Positions 23,035 to 33,800 of a stretch of 64,000 nt of DNA are shown one piece after another. The stretch comes from Actinostola sp. cb2023 (taxonomy: Eukaryota > Cnidaria > Anthozoa > Actiniaria > Actinostolidae): positions 38,501 through 102,500 of the forward strand of contig JAUJYZ010000284.1 of the NCBI GenBank assembly GCA_033675265.1, written 5' to 3'. The translations under genes were made by a program, and so were the position numbers. Within the stretch, counting starts at the first letter, position 1, and every line of letters begins with the position of its first letter. The notes under the pieces are model-generated. The model had not been told where the DNA came from, ran no database searches, and saw nothing but the letters and a program-made list of their open reading frames with translations.

Positions 23035-24948
23035 CTATGGTCGTCCGAATGTTTCAAAATTCGCTAAATACAAATCGCTGTCGCTAAAAATGAATTCGTT
23101 GTCGCTAAATAGTAATCGCTGTCGCTGAATAAAAATCGCTGTCGCTAAAAATGAATTCGTTGTCGCTAAATAGTAATCGCTGTCCCTGAATAAATATCGC
23201 TGTCGCTAAAAATGAATTCGTTGTCGCTAAATAGTAATCGCTGTCCCTGAATAAATATCGCTGTCGCTAAAAATGAATTCGTTGTCGCTAAATAGTAATC
23301 GCTGTCCCTGAATAAATATCGCTGTCGCTAAAAATGAATTCGTTGTCGCTAAATAGTAATCGCTGTCGCTAAAATGAAAATCTTCGTTTTGTCATTCAAA
23401 AGCTGCAATCCGTAAAAAAATTAACGGTCTCTTATTTCAAAATAAAATTCGCTGTCGCCAAAAAGTGAATTCGCTGTCGCTAAAAATCATGCAGGCGCGC
23501 TAAAAATCCCCGTGTAGGGGTTGGTGGTGTGTGATACGGATTTACAAGGCATGATGATTAAATCGTAAACGTGCACGTGGTCGTCATCCGTTGTCACTTA
23601 CAGAGTTTTTAGAGATTCTTTACAGCTTATTCAAGGTACTTAAAACATCTAATTATAGGAGACATGTAAAATCAAATGCTTCGAGAACTATATATGTACA
23701 TTCCTTTTTGTTTCTACGTAGAGCAACAAGCTTTTTTAGCCGAATAAGACATTTAATCAGGCTATGATGACCGTCAATATACCAAAGGGCATCGCTGTAA
23801 CAACGACGTTTTATCACTCTCATGCGTCTCATGCACACGTTTATAGGATCAACTCGAATCATAGATAATCGAGCCCCGTTGAACTACGATACCTAGTCTC
23901 TTGAGGTGACCCCTCAGGATGGTCAAGATAGCTTTCTGATGTAAAGCCAATGCTGCGTAGGGACTCGATTTGTTCGCCACTAATGTATATTTGTGGCCTT
24001 CCTACATCAGTCACGTTGAGATCTGTATCTTGATCACAGGAGATCTGCAGGTTAATTGCAATAGCAGAAACGGTGCAACAGTGATTTATTCTGCTAGAAT
24101 GATTTTGCCATCTCTCGAGAATGACCAACAAGTACTGATATAGTGACGATAAGTCATTTTGTGTCACAGATCGGTGCATCAACTGATTTGTTGTGTCGGT
24201 CGCACATTGAAGACGACTTATGATGCTGTCGATAACATTAGGATTTTGGGTTCCAGACAGCCTCTCTACATCATCTAATAAAGCTTCTATTGATCTAATA
24301 AATACTCAACTCGAACTGTCCGCCATTTTGGCCGCAACACGACGTGAAACCCAGCTGCTGATTACATGTCTTAATCGGCTAAAAAAGATTGTTGCTCTAC
24401 GTAGAAACAAAAAGGAATGCACATATATAGTTCTCGAATCCTATATAATTAGATGTTTTAAGTACCTTGAATAAGCTGTAAAGAATCTCTAAAAACTCTG
24501 TAAGTGACAACGGATGACGACCACGTGCACGTTTACGATTTAACCATCATGCCTTGTAAATCCGTATCACACACCACCAACCCCTACACGGGGATTTTTA
24601 GCGCGCCTGCATGATTTTTAGCGACAGCGAATTCACTTTTTGGCGACAGCGAATTTTATTTTGAAATAAGAGACCGTTATTTTTTTTACGGATTGCAGCT
24701 TTTGAATGACAAAACGAAGATTTATTTTCATTTTAGCGACAGCGATTACTATTTAGCGACAACGAATTCATTTTTAGCGACAGCGATATTTATTCAGCGA
24801 CAGCGATTACTATTTAGCGACAACGAATTCATTTTTAGCGACAGCGATATTTATTCAGCGACAGCGATTACTATTTAGCGACAACGAATTCATTTTTAGC
24901 GACAGCGATTTTTATTCAGCGAATTTTGAAACATTCGGACGACCATAG
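23035..24948. mobile_element. Long palindromic DNA transposon with subterminal tandem repeats
   Basis: Ends CTATGGTCGTCCGAATG and its complement. Arms of about 600-700 bp are near-identical inverted copies. Each arm carries tandem blocks of roughly 61 bp made of CGCTGTCGCTAAA and TTCGTTGTCGCTAAATAG units, with more units in the left arm than in the right. The central 600 bp hold the integrase-like remnant described separately. No clear target duplication was found. Confidence 0.8.
23653..24182 (-). pseudogene. Integrase/transposase-like (rve-type) remnant
   Basis: Two adjoining minus-strand frames overlap by 4 bp (the start of the second at the stop of the first, near 23862-23859). The first holds VGRPQIYISGEQIESLRSIG, resembling the GRP..I...QL..L...GFT helix-turn-helix segment that precedes integrase-type cores in many invertebrate and fish transposon proteins. 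The second holds IRVDPINVCMRRMRVIKRR then LWYIDGHHSLIK, matching the start of the rve catalytic core in the same family (RVDP.N, RR.Y, LWH.DG.H.LI), whose first acidic residue is the D of IDG. About 100 residues expected between the two are missing, and the frame then runs into the arm repeat. A decayed, internally deleted transposase of the element that contains it. Confidence 0.6.
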
Positions 24949-25607
24949 CAAACAGTATCTCCCATGAGGTGACTAACATAATTGAATTAGGTGTATAATT
25001 GACTAACTAACAAACAAACAAACAAAAACCACGAAATGTTGAATATCATCAATGGATTATCATCCATAATGACTGTCTTTAATTCTTCTCACATTCAGAT
25101 TTCTCTATTCTTGTCATTTCATTTTTATTTAATCTATTTGCCCAAGTTCGCATTTTCAATTCAGATTTCTGATTTCAGATTTACATTTAGACCTTCATTG
25201 TCCCTTATTCGTCCTAAAAGTACTGTTATTTACCATAGCATGATCCAAAATCTGATAGCAATTAATGAGCTCATTTAATGCTAATAGTATCCACTGCTGA
25301 CAGAGTCTCCTTTTCTCTCTAGAGACTTTCTTCTCTTCTTCTAAAGAGAAACGGAGACTGCTAGCAGGATATTAATAGTACTATAGTCAAAGGAAATAGC
25401 TAGTGAAAGTGACCGCTTAATTAATAGAGAGTGACAGCTTAACAGAGGGCCACTTAATAGAGGTTTGACTGTATCTAGTGGTATTGTTACACAACAGAAT
25501 TACTGATTTTACTGACACTACAGATTAATTGGCTGTATATTCTCAAAACACTTTAAGATAAAACAACTACATTCCTCTCATTTATTGATAAGCTAAGTCA
25601 ATGCTAT
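24949..25607. other. Intergenic, no gene recognised
   Basis: AT-rich sequence with a short CAAA run (about 25010-25026). No supported gene or transposon termini. Confidence 0.35.
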
Positions 25608-26372
25608 TAAGAGGCCGTCTCCCTAAAAACCACCCACTCAAATTCGCGCCTAAAATAATTTTTCCTGAAACTCTAGCGACTGAAAGACTTTATCAAGGTT
25701 AGTACTAAAACAGGTTTGGTTTGGTTCAAAATATTTTTCTGGCGGCGTTAGAAACCGTCAAACATTTTGACCAGCCAGGGCCCAGTAGCGACGTCTCAAA
25801 ACTTGAAATTAGGCATTATTCGTGGCGCTGTAGAAACTTCAATTCGCATCATCAGGCAATGAATTTCATGTCAAATTGCTCACATATCTTTCTAGTTTTC
25901 CTAGTAACTGAGATTTATTTCCTCAATTTAATCGTTGAAGCAAAAACAAGCATATTGTGACCCCTACTAATCACCACGGATTGAGGGCTCGAAATAACCT
26001 CGATTGAGACGCTGATTTCGCAAAAGTGGCACTTATCTGGCAACTCTAGCCTATGCAACCAAAAAGTACAGTCCTTTATTGATACAAATATGTAAAAACC
26101 TGTGTACGTTTTCAATATTTCAGAAGTTATGGCCATTTTTATAAGCACACGTGCAACATTTTGTGGTTTTCTGGTAGGTGCAAAATCGGCCTCTCTCAAG
26201 CAGAGTTAATTGAAAATAGGGCTTACCTTGCTTCCCAGCTCAAGGATATTTCCTTATTCATCCATACTTGAATCCTTCAGATACTTAAATTCACAAGTAG
26301 ATCCTGTTAGAAGGTAGGCATTCCCTTCGTAACTTGAAGACGGCCATTGTTGAATCGCCTGTCAGCGAGCCA

Positions 26373-26918
26373 GAACTCGAAATCATGACTTCTTTTCGCG
26401 CTGAATAATCTCTTGCGAGATCAATTAAGTGCTGAATTATTTTGAGAATTAAAAAATGAACAGTCAAAGGCTTAATTTTGAGGAGAAAGTCAACATTTTA
26501 GGGCTCTACATCGAAGAAAACTAGCCATCTAGACCCTCCATGTGTTGTTGCTTCCACAGAGGTCCGCTTAAATGAGTGAAACCGCTGGTGGAATGTATCG
26601 ATACAACAGCGCGCACACAAACTTGGGTCTATGTATCAGCGAAAAGAACTCGAAATCATGACTTCTTTTCGCGCTGAATAATCTCTTGCGAGATCAATTA
26701 AGTGCTGAATTATTTTGAGAATTAAAAAATGAACAGTCAAAGGCTTAATTTTGAGGAGAAAGTCAACATTTTAGGGCTCTACATCGAAGAAAACTAGCCA
26801 TCTAGACCCTCCATGTGTTGTTGCTTCCACAGAGGTCCGCTTAAATGAGTGAAACCGCTGGTGGAATGTATCGATACAACAGCGCGCACACAAACTTGGG
26901 TCTATGTATCAGCGAAAA
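26373..26918. repeat. Exact 273-bp tandem duplication
   Basis: The block starting GAACTCGAAATCATGACTTC at 26373 is repeated from 26646 with no difference noticed. It sits within the left arm of the 4.8-kb foldback, and the right arm has one copy only. This is either a very recent duplication or an assembly artefact. Confidence 0.8.
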
Positions 26919-27124
26919 TATTTAAAATCCTATTATATCCTTTTATGCGAAAATATTTGTCGCTTGACAAGATAATTTCAGACTTTATAGTTTTTATCAA
27001 AATATCACTGACATGTTACCGATTTGCCATCGTATGTTTATAAATAATACAGCGATATTTTTTGAAATCCAATATGATTTAATACATATCATTACATGAC
27101 AGCCGTCTATTGTCATGATGAGTT

Positions 27125-27302
27125 CAGTATAGAAGCATCAAGAGTTCCAGACTTCCGGTATTATTACAAAGGAAAAGTGAGCACCAATTCTAGACACAGG
27201 GAGCCCAAGCTATGTTTTTGCTCACTTGGTGCTCACTTTTCCTTTGTAATAATCTCACAATGCATTGCGCGCGTACCGGAAGTCTGGAACTCTTGATGCG
27301 TG
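27125..27302. mobile_element. Inverted-repeat MITE inside the foldback
   Basis: ATCAAGAGTTCCAGACTTCC pairs with GGAAGTCTGGAACTCTTGAT, and AAAGGAAAAGTGAGCACCAA with its complement. The arms are about 65 bp. Non-coding. Confidence 0.7.
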
Positions 27303-28086
27303 CATCTGTTATCAGTGTTATCTCAACCACAACTAATCATAGGCAAAGCTAGCGATGCCCTTCGCCGCGGGCTCGGATGAAACGTCGCCCCGAGCACGCG
27401 CCGAAGAGCAACGGTGGACTCTCGAGCATGGAGATATATAGGCTATACGTTCTTGAAAGTAATTCATATTACTTTAGCTGATTTCTGAATTCCAGTACCA
27501 TTTCGTCCTCCCTCAGGCATACATACATACATATGTCGGGCATTTGACATTTATGTCCAGCTATATAGAGCGTTGCTAATGTCCCACAATGGGGTCAGCA
27601 TGCGCAATTGAAAGCAATTATATGTTACTGTAGCTATGGTTCAGTCAATTCCAGCGGTTGCCATCTCCCCCCTCTACCGTACCCCCAGGCATTTGTCGGG
27701 CATTGTCAAATTCTCAATCCCAACTATGGGGCATTTTGTGGAGAAAGGCTGCCCCGGGGTAGGGCATTTGTCATTTACTCAAAAGTAGGAATGTTGTACT
27801 AGTTCTTAAAAATTATCAGGTGCTCTTAAAAGTATTTAATATTGCAAAATAATAATTCGAAACGTCAGGTAGCGCCTCACCGCCACATATTTGTATTTTC
27901 GTTTCAACGTGCGATTTTATGAGTTGTGCAATAATCAAATATGGACGACTCTGTCACTCAGTAAGCTGCAAGATTTCTGCGGTACCGATAGCGCTTTTGA
28001 TGTCACTGAATTGGTTACAAAAACTGGCTTGGGAGAATATGCATGTGATTTCTATTAGTTCCCAGGGTGGGGCAATTGCACTCTTA

Positions 28087-28520
28087 GGCCCCGTCCACAC
28101 TACTCCGTTTTCGTTTGAAAATGAATACTTTTTATGCGTTTTTACCGAGCATCCACACTAAAACGATCGAATTAAAACGGAGATGTTTATCTATGAAAGC
28201 GGAGACTTTTGAAAACGTACGTCTATCGTTTTAGTGTGGACGGCAAAAACGGAGCTTTTCAGAAACGCTTACGTCACAACCGGAGCTTTTCAGAACTCAG
28301 GCCCAGTTTCCCGCGGGAATAGCCGATAGTATCGCTGGCGCTACTGGAGAATGCGTATTTGAACAGAAGAAACGTCGGAGCAGAGCCTGGTGGCGAAAAC
28401 GCATCTTTGGATCATCGTTTTCATCCCCAAGTGTGGACAGTCGAAAACGATGTGAAAACGCTAGTGTGGACGCAGAGCTTTTTATCCTTTTTTTCAAAAA
28501 CGGATTAGGGTGGACGGGGC
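28087..28520. mobile_element. MITE with GGCCCCGTCCACAC ends
   Basis: Left end GGCCCCGTCCACACTACTCC; right end GGGTGGACGGGGC. The trinucleotide TTA is present at both flanks, which would suit a PIF/Harbinger-type 3-bp target, but this is tentative. The interior is rich in CGTTTTCG and GTGTGGAC motifs. Non-coding. Confidence 0.6.
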
Positions 28521-28708
28521 ATTAATAAACTTTTACCGGAGCCCCACTGCATGTGGGGGTTTTGTACTGAATTATGAGGTGACCCCACCATGGTGCATTA
28601 GCAACTGTTTCGGTATGCGGCGGCTGCCATTGGCTTCAACTGATCTTTGTTTTATATTGACTTCTCATATGTTACAGATTCTGAAGATATTATGTTTGAA
28701 ATAAAATA

Positions 28709-28876
28709 CAGTTGAACCTCCCGTTGCGACCACTCTCGTAAGCGACCACCTTTCCTGAGCGACCAGTTTTCCAAAATACCAAAAGTTTCCAAGTCAAATC
28801 ACTATAGTTGCTGAACCTCTCGTAAGCGACCACAAAGCTTGACATTTTGGGTGGTCGCTTACGGGAAGGTCTACTG
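28709..28876. mobile_element. Tigger/mariner-like MITE (CAGTTGAACCTC)
   Basis: TA, then CAGTTGAACCTCCCGT, to ACGGGAAGGTCTACTG, then TA. The interior is tandem GCGACCAC motifs. The CAG(T)..ACC terminus with a TA target is characteristic of pogo/Tigger-type elements (known). Non-autonomous. Confidence 0.7.
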
Positions 28877-30396
28877 TAGTACAACGTTTTCAGTAAGTTA
28901 CGATTACATGTTAGTATCAAATGAGAATATTGACATATTTACCCGGTGGCATCTTGATTTCCGCTGCTAGCGACGTAACCGTTCATTAGTGATGATCAAT
29001 TATTATCAATATTAGCAGATTAGTACATTTCGTTGATAACGAAACAGCAACGCTCTGGAAATAAATGTCAAATGCCCGTGGGGGAGGACAAGGTAACCGC
29101 TGGAATTCAGTGTGCTATTACTTTTAAATGGCTCTAAGAAGGGGAAGCACACTCGCATTTATATTCAGAAATCAGCGACAGTAATAATTGATTTCAATAA
29201 CGTATAGCCTACCGGTATATATATCACAATACGTACCAAAACATACAGTAGTCCCAGCCTAAAATTTGTGAAAAAAAAAACTATAAATTCTGAAATTATA
29301 TTGTTGAGCGACAAATATTTTCGCATAAAAAGAAGTAGGATTTAATCTTTTCGCTGATAGATGACGATCATAGGCCCAAGTTTTGTGTGCGCGCTGTTGT
29401 GTCGAAACATTCCACCAGCGGTTTCACTCATTTAAGCGGACCTCTGTGGAAGCAACAACACATGGAGGGTCTAGATGGCTAGTTTTCTTCGATGTAGAGC
29501 CCTAAAATGTTGACTTTCTCCTCAAAATTAAGCCTTTGACTGTTCATTTTTTAATTCTCAAAATAATTCAGCACTTAATTGATCTCGCAAGAGATTATTC
29601 AGCGCGAAAAGAAGTCATGATTTCGAGTTCTGGCTCGCTGACAGGCGATTCAACAATGGCCGTCTTCAAGTTACGAAGGAAATGCCTACCTTCTAACAGG
29701 ATCTACTTGTGAATTTAAGTATCTGAAGGATTCAAGTATGGATGAATAAGGAAATATCCTTGAGCTGGGAAGCAAGGTAAGCCCTATTTTCAATTAACTC
29801 TGCTTGAGAGAGGCCGATTTTGCACCTACCAGAAAACCACAAAATGTTGCACGTGTGCTTATAAAAATGGCCATAACTTCTGAAATATTGAAAACGTACA
29901 CAGGTTTTTACATATTTGTATCAATAAAGGACTGTACTTTTTGGTTGCATAGGCTAGAGTTGCCAGATAAGTGCCACTTTTGCGAAATCAGCGTCTCAAT
30001 CGAGGTTATTTCGAGCCCTCAATCCGTGGTGATTAGTAGGGGTCACAATATGCTTGTTTTTGCTTCAACGATTAAATTGAGGAAATAAATCTCAGTTACT
30101 AGGAAAACTAGAAAGATATGTGAGCAATTTGACATGAAATTCATTGCCTGGTGATGCGAATTGAAGTTTCTACAGCGCCACGAATAATGCCTAATTTCAA
30201 GTTTTGAGACGTCGCTACTGGGCCCTGGCTGGTCAAAATGTTTGACGGTTTCTAACGCCGCCAGAAAAATATTTTGAACCAAACCAAACCTGTTTTAGTA
30301 CTAACCTTGATAAAGTCTTTCAGTCGCTAGAGTTTCAGGAAAAATTATTTTAGGCGCGAATTTGAGTGGGTGGCTTTTAGGGAGACGGCCTCTTAA

Positions 30397-30892
30397 GACT
30401 TCAGTTCCATTAATGCCAGATTGTATTCTAGATCAATTTCTTATTTTCTTTTATCAATCAAACTTCTCCTATTTTGGCATTATTGACACACAATTATCAA
30501 CCACACCCAAAGACACTATACTTCGTCAGAACTTCTCATTCCTATTTCCCACTTACAATATTTTGACATAGTCAGATAATGTACAATCTTTACTATCCAG
30601 CAGTATAACTTTGCTACAGTATTTCAGAAGTTAACTACCGGTATATAAAATCTTTAGATTACCTCTACGAATCAACTGTACATGTGTATTTCACAACTGT
30701 AATCTAGAACTACATTTGTACATAGTATATAGCCAATCACGAACCTAGATCAAACTGACATTGATATAATGATAGACAGCTAGTGCGCGTCACTATAAAG
30801 TTGACCGCACCTCAATTTGTAATTAGTACTAGTCAGCCAAAGCTTCAATAAAGAGTGTAAAAGAACCGATACCAGCCTCCTGAGAGCCTCCC
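30397..30892. other. 3' flank of the EPSTI1-like gene
   Basis: No gene recognised. This region should contain the 3' UTR and polyadenylation site of the minus-strand gene that ends at 30893, but no AATAAA was identified on that strand. Confidence 0.35.
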
Positions 30893-33800
30893 TTAACAGT
30901 ATTTATATTCACCTTGGTGATAGTTCCCTTGAGTGTCATTGTCATTATAATGATGTTGCTGGTTACTGTACTTTTCTTCCCAGTGCCTTAGAAAACAAGA
31001 AAAATAAAATACAAATTACACAGTCAAGCTGCAAGCTTTACTCAAGTATGTGCAGAACCCAAATAAGAACTTTTCAAGTTCATTAATAATTCATGAGCAC
31101 AAAACATACCATTTGAAAACTTGCCTTAAAATCATACTTGTAAATTTTATAAAAGAAATAGAAAACTCGGCAGCTGTGCTCTATCGAGTTATAGAAGCAC
31201 TTGGGAAATGAAAGAAGACTTGCATGCACTTCTCTCGTCTTCTTCCAATTTCCACGTGCTTCTATCACTCAATAGAGCACGCTGCCTCATTTTCTATTTC
31301 TTCAATAGAAACCTTTTTATAATTCCACGGGTTATTCTCAGAATTGAGGCTAATTAGCAAATAACCTTTTCTCAATAACTGGAGTATTCCTCCACTACTA
31401 CAACAATCTCACCTTCTAACTGTTTCTTTTTGTGATGAAGTTCTTTTTTCATTTTTTTCAGCCTAACATGTTAAAAATCAGAAACACTTCACAAACAAAA
31501 GATGATGGATGAATAGAAGAACTGTGTACACGTACATGTACATTTTGTACCATTGAATTGCCCTATATCATTATGATGTCATATTATGACTTGTTGTGTG
31601 GTGGGAATCGACAGAATCATCAAGGGCAATATAAATTTGAATAAAATCTGCTCAGATTGCTTCCATGAAGGACTAATATCCAAAACGATTTCTTAAATAC
31701 CTGAAGTCTTGCCGCAGATTTTTTCTCCTGAATTTCCAGTTCTTCTTTGTCTTTTTTATCTTGTGTCCACTTTTCCCTTTTTTGCTACAAGGAATTTTAT
31801 CAGATGCATATTAAGTAATACATGTACATGTATGTAAGTTATCAGCTGAGGGTACATGGTACAAAACAGGTTTTCAAGCCTTCAAGCAGCACTGAAACAA
31901 CAAATCCTGAAATACCACCCCACACTAACAAATGGTGAGTACCCCCTCCCCCTCCCCCTACAATTGTACATTGTATATTGTATATATACATGTACATGTA
32001 GTGTACATATTTGTATAAATGCTTTCATTCAGCCACAGTCTAGATACATTGCACCACAGGTAACCCAAATGTCAAAATCTTTGTCAGACAGAAGTCATTC
32101 TTACAAAGTGCAATCCCCCAAAAATACCATATTCGCAGATAAGCCGCACCCCAAGTTTGGCAATGCAAATTTTGGTGATGTTAATTTTATGTACTGGTAC
32201 CAATTGCCGATGTTCTTGCAGATAAGCCACACCCCCAACTTTGGATCACGATTTTTGGGAAAAAGCACTTGCAGCTTATACACCAGTGAATACGGTATTT
32301 TCTAAAATCATACCACCCCAAAAAATTTCCCCTGAAAACTTCTAATGCCTAAAATGTCCTACACAGATCAATGTTATTCCCAGTGTGCATTGCTGGTTTT
32401 CACGTGACGTCATGGCGGCCATGTTGGTTCCCGATAACAAAGCATTCCTCATTAGCTTCTCGTGTTTGTTCAACCAACATGGCCACTGCGTCTTTGTACT
32501 TGAAATCTCCAGGGATTGATTGCAAACCAGCAATACATGTATACACAAAACATTGGCTAACAAATGTCAGAGAGTGGTTACTCTCAGGTACATGTAACTA
32601 TGGAGTGATTCCATACCCTCATTTCCAGTGCTTTCAGTGTTGGTGATTTGTCTGTTTGTTGCTGTTGTTGTGTTCTGACTTTTTCATGAGACACATTTTG
32701 GCCTCCAACTCTTTTTGGTGTCATTTTAATGGGTGTTTTTCCTTTCATTTCTTTTCTTTGTCTTGTCATTTCCTCCTCCCTCTGTTGTACTAATAAAACA
32801 GAAATAAAAGGATTTACATGTAGTACTATTACTACTTAACAATAAGCCCTTTCACGGTTTTTCACCGCCATTTTGAATTGGGGCAAACTCCGACGGCAAA
32901 ATTAACAGAAATCTGGATCACTTTGACTTGCCCGTACCTCCGCTCGATTTCGTTGGATTTTCAAAAACTTACCATTTTAGAAAATACGTTTTCTTTGTTA
33001 TTTATGTCCTATAATATGATGGGTATTGGAAGGCTACAAATCGAGAAAAAAAAGATTTTTGATTTCAAAATAAAAGTTTGGCAAGTGAATATGCAAATTA
33101 GCTCGAAATTTTAAGATACATTCATGAAAAGAAGATTGACTCGAAAAAGGTAGTTAAAACACCTACATTGGTCTTATTTTCAGTCCGACAACTGATATGC
33201 ATGCCTGAGCGTACACGAGCAGCGAAACTAATCGTGATGGAAGTCCTGTGTCATGTGTGGTCGTGTGGGATCTGGACACTTGTATGTGTTTGCAACGAGT
33301 CTCGACCACATTTCACAGACTTTGTTTATTTATTTGTGGAGATGATTTTGTGAGCCCACGGTACTTTTGATCAGCGCAGTGGTAATCGAATTATGCACAC
33401 TTGCACCACATTCAATCGACCTTGTGCCTTTTGTATTAGCCTGGTTGGAGTATCGTTTAATTTTCGCTGATATGCAACTTTATTCATTGCTGGAAGCATT
33501 CATCAAGGTCACGAACAATTTAGTGACATTTCGAGGGGAAGACAATGTTCTTTTATGAGTTTTCACCACTGTTGACTGTACTCAGTCGCGTCCAGTTCCA
33601 CAATGGAGTATTTCTACAGTCGATCAGATATTGACTGAAGGAGACAGCATGACAAGACGGAAGTGTACTTGGAGTTGAATGCTAAAAGACACAGTATCCC
33701 AGATACAGAGACGCTGTCGCTGACCTACACATTGTATCTGCCTGATCGAGATTGTTGGTCTTCGCCAAACCAATCTGGCCCATTGAGACAACTCACTGAA

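Larger units (their letters stand above)
25612..30392. mobile_element. 4.8-kb foldback element with near-identical arms, TTAA-bounded
   Basis: Ends GAGGCCGTCTCCCTAAAA and the complement are each bordered by TTAA (25608-25611 and 30393-30396). The left arm (25612 to about 27030) and right arm (about 29240 to 30392) are almost identical inverted copies: a 94-codon and a 79-codon frame are the same, residue for residue, in both. The left arm contains an exact-looking 273-bp tandem duplication absent from the right arm. The centre (about 27030-29240) holds several other MITEs. No transposase was recognised, and the mirrored frames are arm sequence rather than evidence of protein. Confidence 0.85.

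Noticed and set aside
25915..30088. Identical 94-codon frames on opposite strands as a conserved gene pair
   Set aside because: They are mirror copies in the arms of one foldback element; identity reflects the inverted repeat, and no domain is recognised.
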